From the NCBI RefSeq assembly GCF_013201825.1, contig NZ_CP053836.1:62001-126000 (forward strand): a stretch of 64,000 bases of DNA, in the 5' to 3' direction. The notes below the pieces were generated by a model that was given only the letters and a program-made list of their open reading frames with translations, did not search any database and was not told the origin of the DNA. Source of the DNA: Halarcobacter ebronensis (GTDB taxonomy: Bacteria > Campylobacterota > Campylobacteria > Campylobacterales > Arcobacteraceae). Made by a program: the position numbers and the translations under genes. Shown here in pieces: positions 1 through 8,448 of this stretch; the stretch's first letter is position 1, and each line of letters starts with the position of its first letter.

Positions 1-26
1 TCTATTTATTCAATAGGACGAAGCTA

Positions 27-1004
<978 letters not shown>

Positions 1005-1248
1005 TCAAAAAAAAATTTAGAAATTTTATTTAAGCTCGATTTTATGGACTTTTTTTATTTAAAAATTTTCAAAGCACCATAAATAGGAGATTTTTTCTCT
1101 TATTTACACTTATGCAAATATGATGTAAATTTTGTAAAAAATGATAAAATTTAACACTTTTTGATATTTTTTTTTGAATAAATCAAACTTCTAAAAAGGT
1201 AATTTGTGTAAAATCTAAAGTAATTTCTAAAAAGGATACCCTTTAGCT

Positions 1249-2604
1249 TTGGAGCTCTCAAACCTTATTATATATGCTCTTATTATATTAAGAGAATTTA
1301 CTATTATTTTTGTACTTATTCATATGATATATAAAAGAAGAGAACCAAGCAGTATGATTGCTTGGCTTCTATTTCTTATTTTAGTTCCTTACTTAGCCCT
1401 TGTTCTATACTTTATTTTTGGAACAAGAAAGGTAAAAAGTAAATATAAAAAAGAGAATATCTCCGTAAATAGAAAAAACCACACAAGTAGTACTGAAGAG
1501 TTTGAAATATATAAAAGTGCAACAAATGGGAAGATGGAACTCTTTTTTGACTATATAGAATCTTATAATGAGTTTGTAAAATCAATTAATGAAGCAAAAA
1601 AGAGTATCTATATCTGCACCTATGTTTTTAAATATGATAGTGTAACAAAAGAGATAATCTCTTTACTAGAAGAGAAAGCAAAACAGGGGCTAGAAGTAAA
1701 AATATTAATAGACTCTTTGGGTTCTTTATATACATATCTTTTTCAAAGTAAATTTAAAACCCTAAAAAATTTAGGAGCAGAGATAAAGTTTTTTATGCCA
1801 ATTTTCCAAATACCTTTTAGAAACTATATAAATTTAAGAAACCATAGAAAGATATATATTTTTGATAATCAAAAGGTTTTAAGTGGTGGAGTCAATCTTT
1901 CAAATGAGTATTTTGGAAAAGAGTATATTAAAGATAGATGGGAAGATATACTTTTCTCTTGTAAAGGCTCTTGTGTGGAAGATTTTTTTACTATCTTTGC
2001 TTCAGATTGGTATTATGCAACAAAACAGAGATTAAGTTTTGATTTGATTCCAATATATGAAGATGGAAATGATAAGATAAAAGTTATTCCAAGTGGACCT
2101 GATGTTAAAACTGATGTTTTATATGAGACAATTTTAAATAAAATCTTTATGGCAAAAAGTAGAATTTGGATTGTAACTCCATATTTTATTCCAAATGAAA
2201 CCCTTACAAAAGCTTTGATAATAGCAAAACATAAAGGGGTTGACGTAAAACTTATAACTCCAAAACACTCAAATCATATTTTGGCAGATTTAACAAGAAG
2301 CTCTTTTTTGCGAGAGTTGCAAGATAACTATATAGATATTATGTTATATAGAGGCAGAATGTTACATGCGAAAGCTATTTTATTTGATGATAAATGGGCA
2401 ATGGTTGGAAGTGTAAATATAGATAATAGAAGTCTTTTTCTAAACTATGAAGTTACAACTTTTGTCTCTTCTATTGAAAGTATCTCTAAAATTGAGACTT
2501 GGATGGATGAACTTGTTGAAAACTCTATTATAGGTATAAATAGTGCATCCCATGCAAGAGTTCTTGTTGAAAACTTAATGAGAATAGTTGCTCCTCAAAT
2601 ATAA
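1249..2604 (+). CDS. cls: Cardiolipin synthase (phospholipase D family)
   Basis: This 451-residue protein should condense two phosphatidylglycerols into cardiolipin at the inner membrane. It has two N-terminal membrane helices (about residues 5-25 and 35-57). Two phospholipase D HKD motifs follow, starting at H199 (HRKIYIFD) and H373 (HAKAILFD), each followed by a GG/GS...N motif. The length fits bacterial ClsA. The start is TTG at 1249, with AAGGA about 12 bases upstream; no better in-frame start precedes the first helix. The next gene starts on the last base of this stop codon, so the two are probably translationally coupled. Confidence 0.92.
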   Translation: MELSNLIIYALIILREFTIIFVLIHMIYKRREPSSMIAWLLFLILVPYLALVLYFIFGTRKVKSKYKKENISVNRKNHTSSTEEFEIYKSATNGKMELFFDYIESYNEFVKSINEAKKSIYICTYVFKYDSVTKEIISLLEEKAKQGLEVKILIDSLGSLYTYLFQSKFKTLKNLGAEIKFFMPIFQIPFRNYINLRNHRKIYIFDNQKVLSGGVNLSNEYFGKEYIKDRWEDILFSCKGSCVEDFFTIFASDWYYATKQRLSFDLIPIYEDGNDKIKVIPSGPDVKTDVLYETILNKIFMAKSRIWIVTPYFIPNETLTKALIIAKHKGVDVKLITPKHSNHILADLTRSSFLRELQDNYIDIMLYRGRMLHAKAILFDDKWAMVGSVNIDNRSLFLNYEVTTFVSSIESISKIETWMDELVENSIIGINSASHARVLVENLMRIVAPQI

Positions 2605-3332
2605 TGTTAAAACCAAACAAAACAGTAACTCTTTTTAAACATCAAGAGATAAATAGTATAAATAGCTTAAATATTCTTTGTTGGAATGTGGCTAAACTTA
2701 CAAAAAAAGAGGAGTTTAAAACCTTTTTTAAAGAGTTAGTCAAAAAAGAGGCTTTAAACTATTTTGTTTTGCAAGAGGTAAAGAGTGATATAAACTTTAG
2801 TTTGGAAGTTTTTGACTCTTACTCTTATGTTCTCTCTCCTAATATTCAAACTAAAAAGAGTATTTATGGGGTTATGAATCTTTTTTCTATCTCATGTAGT
2901 GATAGTTACTCTTTACTTACTCAAAAAAGGGAATTAAAACTTGCAACCCATAAGACAGTTTTGATAACAAAACATATAATAAATGATAAAAGTGTAATGG
3001 TTGTAAATATTCATGCTTTAAATTTTGTCCCTTTAAAGGATTTTGAGTATGAGTTGAATCTTTTAAAAAAAGAGTTGCTAAACTATTCTGATGCTTTGAT
3101 TGTTGCAGGGGATTTTAATACTTGGAATAAAAAAAGAGTAGAACTGTTAAATAGTTTTTGCAAAGAGCTGTTTTTAAAACAAGCCATCTCAAGTGATGAA
3201 AAAGATATAAAAAAGATTTTTAAAAATAGTTTGGATTATATATTTTTTAGGGGTTTGACTTTTGAATACTCAAAGGTAATTAACACCTCTTTATCAGATC
3301 ACAATCCTATAATTGCATCATTTATTATATAA
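2604..3332 (+). CDS. Endonuclease/exonuclease/phosphatase-family protein
   Basis: The 242-residue protein has the EEP-fold landmarks in order: LCWNVAK near the N-terminus, a QEV metal-binding glutamate, VAGDFNTW in the middle and LSDHNPIIASF at the C-terminus. These support a Mg-dependent phosphodiesterase or phosphatase. The substrate cannot be told from sequence; DNA, phospholipid and phosphoinositide-like substrates all occur in the family. There is no signal peptide. It overlaps the cardiolipin synthase stop codon by one base and is probably cotranscribed with it and with the MOSC gene downstream, which hints at, but does not prove, a lipid-related role. Confidence 0.82.
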   Translation: MLKPNKTVTLFKHQEINSINSLNILCWNVAKLTKKEEFKTFFKELVKKEALNYFVLQEVKSDINFSLEVFDSYSYVLSPNIQTKKSIYGVMNLFSISCSDSYSLLTQKRELKLATHKTVLITKHIINDKSVMVVNIHALNFVPLKDFEYELNLLKKELLNYSDALIVAGDFNTWNKKRVELLNSFCKELFLKQAISSDEKDIKKIFKNSLDYIFFRGLTFEYSKVINTSLSDHNPIIASFII

Positions 3333-3341
3333 GGAGCAAAA

Positions 3342-3956
3342 ATGAAACTTAAATCTATCGCAATAGGTGAACCTAAAAGTTATTTTAGAGGTGAAAAAGA
3401 GTTTGAAAGTGCCTATAAAAAAGATATTTTTTTAAAAAAAGTTAGAGTTACAAAACTTGGATTAGAGGGTGATTTTCAAGTTGATAAAAGATTTCACGGA
3501 GGAGAAGATAAAGCTATTCATTTTGGCTCAACACTACATTTAGATAAAAATCCAGATTTTGATAAGCTCTTTGTAGGCTGTAATATTTTTGTTGATGAGA
3601 TAGATGAAGATAGTATTTATGTTGGAGATGTTTATAAAGTAGGAGAGTGTTTAATAGAAGTTACACAACCAAGACAACCTTGTTGGAAAATTGGAGCTCT
3701 TTTTGGAAAAGAGCCAAATAGATATATTGTAAAAAACAGTGCAACAGGATGGTATGTAAGAGTTTTAAATGAGGGTGTAATAAATGAAGAAGATAAAATG
3801 GTTTTAGAAAAAAGAGTATCAACTTTTTCAATAAAAGAGCTATCTTTTTATCTTAAAAATCCACCTAAAGAAAAAGAGCTTATAAGCATTATTTTAAATA
3901 CTAAAGCTTTGGCAGAAACTTATAAAAATGATTTTAAAAGGGCAATTATGCTTTAA
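3342..3956 (+). CDS. MOSC domain-containing protein (YiiM-like)
   Basis: The 204-residue protein carries a MOSC domain with HGGEDKAIHFGS (about residues 53-64) and the conserved cysteine in RQPCWKIG (about residue 116). YiiM-type proteins are molybdenum-cofactor-dependent reductases of N-hydroxylated compounds. A ribosome site (AAGGAG) precedes the ATG, 9 bases after the upstream gene. It is last in a three-gene run with cls and the EEP protein. The MOSC assignment is strong; the reductase role is transferred from the family. Confidence 0.85.
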   Translation: MKLKSIAIGEPKSYFRGEKEFESAYKKDIFLKKVRVTKLGLEGDFQVDKRFHGGEDKAIHFGSTLHLDKNPDFDKLFVGCNIFVDEIDEDSIYVGDVYKVGECLIEVTQPRQPCWKIGALFGKEPNRYIVKNSATGWYVRVLNEGVINEEDKMVLEKRVSTFSIKELSFYLKNPPKEKELISIILNTKALAETYKNDFKRAIML

Positions 3957-4029
3957 AAACAATCAATTTTATTAAATTCTTAATAATAAAAGAGCCTAAA
4001 AGTAATTATAAAAATGGTACGTAGAAATT

Positions 4030-4098
4030 TTTATAAAATCTTTATAAAACCTCTACAGCAACCATATAGAAGTCTCTCCAAGATTTCAGAAGTTTCTC
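4030..4098 (+). promoter_or_regulatory. Candidate Pho-box region upstream of pstS
   Basis: Two adjacent 11-base direct repeats, TTTATAAAATC (4030-4040) and TTTATAAAACC (4041-4051), have the 11-base spacing used by OmpR/PhoB-type regulators. A second direct repeat, AGAAGTYTCTC, occurs at 4068-4078 and 4088-4098. A 12-base palindrome TTGTATATACAA lies at 4116-4127. Which of these binds a phosphate response regulator is inference. Confidence 0.4.
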
Positions 4099-4197
4099 TA
4101 ATTTGTTCTTCATAATTGTATATACAACAATTGTAACCATTTTATAACCACAAAGTTCTATATTTACATTCACGAATTTAAAAAAAGGACTATAGTA

Positions 4198-5196
4198 ATG
4201 AAAAAAATAAATTTATTACTTGCATTAGCATTGGCAACATCAATCGCTTCTGCAGCGGATATTAAAGGTAGTGGTGCTTCTTTCCCATATAGTGTATATC
4301 AATCATGGATTAAAGCTTATCATACTTCAACAAATGTGGAAGTTGATTATGTAAAAAAAGGAAGCTCACATGGTATTGCTGATATGAAAGCAAGAGCTGT
4401 TGATTTTGCTGGAACTGATGCTCCTTTAAATCCAGATCAATTAAGTGAAGCAAAACTTTACCAATTTCCTGCAGTTGTTGGTGCAATTGCAATTAGTTAT
4501 AATGTACCAAATGTTGGTGAATTAAAATTAAGCAGAGAAGCTTTAGCTGAAATTGCATTAGGTAATGTAAAATATTGGGATGATAAACTTATCACTTCTA
4601 CAAACGCAGGTGTTAAATTACCACACGAAAAACTGACTTTTGTACACAGAGCAGATGGTTCAGGAACAACTTTTAACTTTACTTATTACCTAAGTAAAAT
4701 CTCTAAAAAATGGAGAGAAGCTTTTGGTGCTAAAAAATCTCTAAATTGGCCAGGAGACCATCATATTGGTGGAAAAACAAATACAGGTGTTGCTGCTTTA
4801 GTTAAACAAACTCCATATTCAATTGGTTATATTGACTATGCAGATGCTAAAAACAATGATTTAGCAATGGCAACAGTTGAAAACAAAGAGGGTAACTATA
4901 TTAAACCTGAATTAAAATATTTCCAAGCAGCAGCTGCAAAAGCTGATTTAGATCCAGCAAAAGATTTCTATGCAGTAATTGGTGACCCAGCAGGTAGCGA
5001 TGCATACCCAATAGTAGCGGCTACTTTTATTCTTTTACCTCAAGAAAAAGCTGATGTTGATAAAAAAGTTACAGCATTTTATGATTATGCATTTAAAAAT
5101 GGTGCAGAATTGGCAAGTGAATTAGGATTTGTTCCTCTTCCAGATGCATTAACTACAAAAATTAGAAAATACTGGTCTGAAAAAGGCGTAATGTAA
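4198..5196 (+). CDS. pstS: Periplasmic phosphate-binding protein
   Basis: PstS captures inorganic phosphate in the periplasm and delivers it to the PstCAB transporter. The 332-residue product begins with a clear signal peptide cleaved after about residue 20 (ASIASA type). It shows the family phosphate-site motifs GSGASFPY just after cleavage and DGSGTTFNF in the middle. It is first in an operon with pstC, pstA, pstB and phoU. A hairpin at 5207-5230 separates it from pstC and may keep PstS expressed above the membrane components. Confidence 0.97.
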   Translation: MKKINLLLALALATSIASAADIKGSGASFPYSVYQSWIKAYHTSTNVEVDYVKKGSSHGIADMKARAVDFAGTDAPLNPDQLSEAKLYQFPAVVGAIAISYNVPNVGELKLSREALAEIALGNVKYWDDKLITSTNAGVKLPHEKLTFVHRADGSGTTFNFTYYLSKISKKWREAFGAKKSLNWPGDHHIGGKTNTGVAALVKQTPYSIGYIDYADAKNNDLAMATVENKEGNYIKPELKYFQAAAAKADLDPAKDFYAVIGDPAGSDAYPIVAATFILLPQEKADVDKKVTAFYDYAFKNGAELASELGFVPLPDALTTKIRKYWSEKGVM

Positions 5197-5206
5197 TTTT
5201 CTCTAT

Positions 5207-5230
5207 GACAGGAGCCAAAGGGCTCTTGTC
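5207..5230 (+). other. Intercistronic hairpin between pstS and pstC
   Basis: A 10-base-pair RNA stem (5207-5216 with 5221-5230, one G-U pair) closes a four-base AAAG loop. It is followed by A residues rather than a U-run, so it looks more like a processing or mRNA-stabilising structure than a full terminator. It sits right after the pstS stop codon, where differential expression of PstS is common. Confidence 0.65.
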
Positions 5231-5253
5231 AAAAAAATTTATGGTTAGGAAAT

Positions 5254-6171
5254 ATGGAAAAAATTTTTAAAAATCTCTCTTTATTAAGTGCATCAATTGT
5301 ACTTGTAATATTAATTAGTATATTTATTACACTCTTTATATCTTCAAAAGATGCTATTCATGAGTTTGGACTAGGGTTTATATCTAATCCTGCATGGCAA
5401 AAAGAAGTTCCTTTAACAAAAGAGGAATTAGCAAAACATAAAACTGTTGATGAGTATAGTCTTTTCCCTGATGAGGAACCAACAAAAACTGTTTTTGGTG
5501 GATTAATTCCAATTGTAGGAACTCTTTTATCAACTCTAATTGCAATAGCTTTTGCTCTTCCAATTGCTATGGGAATAGCTGTATTTTTAGCTGAAATTGC
5601 TCCAAAAAATATCTCCAATGTTGTGGGTATTGCAATAGAGTTACTAGCCGCCATTCCAAGTATAATTTTTGGTATGTGGGGACTTTTCTATTTTGCTCCA
5701 ATTATCCAAGATTTTGTTGGTGGGTATCAAGTCTCTTTATTAACAGCAGGGCTTGTTCTTGGTGTTATGATTCTACCTTTTATGGCAGCAATTACAAGGG
5801 ATAGTATGAAAACAACTCCTGATATCTTAAAAGAGTCAGCTTATGCTCTTGGTGCAACTAAGTTTGAAGTTATAAAAGATGTAATATTCCCTTACTCAAA
5901 GGTTGGTATTATAGGTTCAATTATTTTAGCTCTAGGTAGAGCTTTAGGTGAAACAATGGCTGTTGCCTTTTTAATAGGTTCAGTTTTTGAACTTCCAAAG
6001 GCTTTAAACTCTCCCACAATCTCAATTCCAGTTGCCCTTGCAAATAACTTTGGAGAGGCAACGGGACTTGGAGCTTCATCTTTGTTTTATTTAGCATTTA
6101 TGCTTTTTATAATTAGTTTTATAGTTATCTCCATTGCGAAATTCTATTTTCTAAAAAGGGTTAAAAAATGA
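5254..6171 (+). CDS. pstC: Phosphate ABC transporter permease
   Basis: The 305-residue integral membrane protein has about six hydrophobic segments. The first is near residues 13-32, and the rest are in the C-terminal two-thirds after a periplasmic loop (about 35-80). The ABC coupling loop is visible as ESAYALGATKFEVI followed by ALGRALGETMAVAFLIGS. Position after pstS and before pstA gives PstC. Its stop codon overlaps the start of pstA by four bases (ATGA), which indicates translational coupling. Confidence 0.95.
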   Translation: MEKIFKNLSLLSASIVLVILISIFITLFISSKDAIHEFGLGFISNPAWQKEVPLTKEELAKHKTVDEYSLFPDEEPTKTVFGGLIPIVGTLLSTLIAIAFALPIAMGIAVFLAEIAPKNISNVVGIAIELLAAIPSIIFGMWGLFYFAPIIQDFVGGYQVSLLTAGLVLGVMILPFMAAITRDSMKTTPDILKESAYALGATKFEVIKDVIFPYSKVGIIGSIILALGRALGETMAVAFLIGSVFELPKALNSPTISIPVALANNFGEATGLGASSLFYLAFMLFIISFIVISIAKFYFLKRVKK

Positions 6172-6974
6172 GACTGCTACTAAATAGAATAGTTTTATTG
6201 TTGGCAATTTTGTCAGCTTTTATTGGGCTTGCTTTTTTGGCATGGATTTTAATAACTCTTTTTTTAAAAGGGATTACCTCTTTTCACTTTACACTTTTTA
6301 TAGATGATCTAATCTCAAATGGCTTACGAAATCTAATTATAGGTCAGTTTATTATGGCTGGAATTGCCTCTTTAATTGGTATTCCAATTGGAGTTTTAGC
6401 TGGAATTTATTTGCAAGAGTATGGGTATAACAACAAATTCACAAGATTAGTTAGGGATTTAAATGACATAATGGTTAGTGCTCCTTCTATTGTAATTGGA
6501 GCTTTTGTATATGCTGTTGTAGTAATTCCAACAGGAGGGACAAGTGGTTTTGCAGGAAGTATAGCACTAACAATTATGATGCTTCCTATTGTAATTAATA
6601 CAACGGATAATATGTTAAGCCTTGTTCCTATTGAACTTAGAGAAGCTGGTATTGCAATAGGGGCTAGTAAATATAGAGTTATTATAGATATTATAATTAA
6701 AGCTGCAAAAGTTGGGATTATGACGGGACTTCTTCTCTCTTTTGCAAGAATTATAGGGGAGACTGCTCCACTTCTTTTTACAAGTGGAACAAGTAACTAC
6801 TTTACTTTGGATTTAACAGAATCTTTCCCCTCTTTAACAGTTAGTATTTATGATTTAGCAAATGATCCAGTCCAAGCAAGTAGAGATTTAGCTTGGGCAG
6901 CCTCTTTTATATTAACACTTCTAGTTTTAATAATAAATCTTCTTGGAAGATATTTAACAAGACACAAAGGATAA
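6168..6974 (+). CDS. pstA: Phosphate ABC transporter permease
   Basis: This 268-residue inner-membrane protein forms the phosphate channel together with PstC. It has six predicted membrane segments and the permease coupling loop [14 protein letters not shown], followed by [17 protein letters not shown]. It starts inside the pstC stop codon, and pstB follows after five bases. The length and order match PstA of other Gram-negative bacteria. Confidence 0.95.
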   Translation: MRLLLNRIVLLLAILSAFIGLAFLAWILITLFLKGITSFHFTLFIDDLISNGLRNLIIGQFIMAGIASLIGIPIGVLAGIYLQEYGYNNKFTRLVRDLNDIMVSAPSIVIGAFVYAVVVIPTGGTSGFAGSIALTIMMLPIVINTTDNMLSLVPIELREAGIAIGASKYRVIIDIIIKAAKVGIMTGLLLSFARIIGETAPLLFTSGTSNYFTLDLTESFPSLTVSIYDLANDPVQASRDLAWAASFILTLLVLIINLLGRYLTRHKG

Positions 6975-6979
6975 AGTAT

Positions 6980-7762
6980 ATGTCAATAATGAATGTAGAA
7001 AAATTTAGTTTTACCTATGCAGGAGCACCTCAAAAATCTTTGATAGATATTAATTTACCTATTAAAAAAGATAAAATAACTGCACTTATCGGTCCTAGTG
7101 GTTGCGGTAAATCTACACTTTTAAGGGCACTAAATAGAATACATGACCTCTACCCAAATAATAAATATGAGGGCAAATTGATGCTTAAAAATTCAAAAAC
7201 AGATAAGATGGAAAATATTTTAGATATAAAAAAAGAGAACCATTTTATAAAACTTAGACAAAGGGTTGGAATGATTTTTCAAAAACCAACTCCTTTTCCA
7301 ATGAGTATCTTTGATAATGTTGCCTATGGCCTTAAAATAGCCGGAGTTAAAAATAAAAGTGAACTTTCAGATAAAGTTGAAGAGGCTTTAAAAGGAAGTG
7401 CTTTGTGGAATGAAGTGAGCGATAGACTTGATAAAAATGCTATGGGACTTAGTGGTGGGCAACAACAAAGATTGTGTATAGCTAGAGCTGTTGCAGTTAA
7501 ACCTGATCTTTTACTTTTTGATGAACCAACCTCTGCTTTGGATCCAATTTCAACTGGAGCAATTGAAGAGTTAATAGTGGAACTAAAAAAAGATGTAACC
7601 ATTGCAATAGTAACTCATAATATGCAGCAAGCGTGTAGAATTAGTGATTTCACTGCATTTATGTATCTTGGAAAGCTTGTTGAATACAATGATACTGAAG
7701 AGATTTTTATTAATCCTGGTGAAAAGCAGACTGAAGATTATATTACAGGGAGATTTGGATAA
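6980..7762 (+). CDS. pstB: Phosphate ABC transporter ATP-binding protein
   Basis: The cytoplasmic ATPase of the phosphate transporter. From the ATG at 6980 it has 260 residues: Walker [10 protein letters not shown], the family-typical Q-loop [11 protein letters not shown], the signature LSGGQQQR, Walker [14 protein letters not shown] and the switch histidine in VTHNMQQA. An upstream extension to 6893 is open but would run far into pstA. The ATG at 6980 has AAAGGA just upstream and starts where PstB proteins normally start. The stop overlaps the phoU start by one base. Confidence 0.96.
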   Translation: MSIMNVEKFSFTYAGAPQKSLIDINLPIKKDKITALIGPSGCGKSTLLRALNRIHDLYPNNKYEGKLMLKNSKTDKMENILDIKKENHFIKLRQRVGMIFQKPTPFPMSIFDNVAYGLKIAGVKNKSELSDKVEEALKGSALWNEVSDRLDKNAMGLSGGQQQRLCIARAVAVKPDLLLFDEPTSALDPISTGAIEELIVELKKDVTIAIVTHNMQQACRISDFTAFMYLGKLVEYNDTEEIFINPGEKQTEDYITGRFG

Positions 7763-8427
7763 TGTTAAAAAGATATGCAGAACAGTTAGAGGATGTAAAT
7801 AGCGGTGTTTTAGAAATCGCAAACTCTATTTTGGCTTCAAATAGGACTATTCTAAAAGCTTTTAATGGATGTAAAGTTGAGTTATTAAAAGAGGCTGAAG
7901 AGTCTTTAAAAATTATCTCTCAAAAAGTGGCTGATATAGATAATATCATAATCAAAACTTTAGCTCTTTTTGGTCCTGAGGCTACTGATTTAAGATTTGT
8001 TGTCTCCTTTTTTAAGATTACAAATGAGCTTCAAAGAGCCTCTTCAAATACGAAAAGTTTTATAAAAAGTTTTGAGGTCTATTGTAACAATATAAATGAA
8101 GAGGATACAAAAGAGTATGCAATTCCTTTACATAAATCCTCTTTAGAGTGCCTTGAAAGCGCTGTTAAAATGATTGAGTGCAGTCATGATGAGGTTAGAG
8201 AAAATTTTAACAATGTAATTGTTGCAGAGAAAAAAACAGATGAACTTTATAACCAGTTTCAAGACCATATTCTTTCACAAGATAAAAAAATTGAAGATTT
8301 TAGTAAATATACTGAGATTTTAAATGCACTAAGAAAAAATGAAAAAATTGCTGATAGAGCGCTTGATATAGCTTATCTTATTCTTTTTGCAAGAGTGGGT
8401 GGAGTTTTAGGTGAAGTGGAGATTTAA
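7762..8427 (+). CDS. phoU: Phosphate uptake regulator PhoU
   Basis: PhoU is a cytoplasmic helical protein that links PstSCAB activity to the PhoR/PhoB-type two-component system. The 221-residue product is all-helical by composition, with acidic metal-binding-like clusters and the pattern of two related three-helix bundles usual for PhoU. It is the last gene of the pst operon, starting on the final base of the pstB stop. No phoB or phoR gene is in the window. A weak hairpin (GTGAAG/CTTCAC, 8411-8434) spans the stop and may end transcription from both sides. Confidence 0.9.
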   Translation: MLKRYAEQLEDVNSGVLEIANSILASNRTILKAFNGCKVELLKEAEESLKIISQKVADIDNIIIKTLALFGPEATDLRFVVSFFKITNELQRASSNTKSFIKSFEVYCNNINEEDTKEYAIPLHKSSLECLESAVKMIECSHDEVRENFNNVIVAEKKTDELYNQFQDHILSQDKKIEDFSKYTEILNALRKNEKIADRALDIAYLILFARVGGVLGEVEI

Positions 8428-8448
8428 TCTTCACTTTCCAAACTAATA

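Noticed and set aside
1102-1130. ATTTACA-N15-TGTAAAT as a NifA binding site for nifH
   Set aside because: Canonical NifA sites read TGT-N10-ACA; here the half-sites are reversed and the spacing is wrong. It might bind another regulator, but I have no support for one.
5358-5654. Open frames opposite pstC, pstB, nifE, nifB and similar genes
   Set aside because: They lie fully inside strong genes in other frames, lack ribosome sites, and have low-complexity compositions that follow from the real coding strand.
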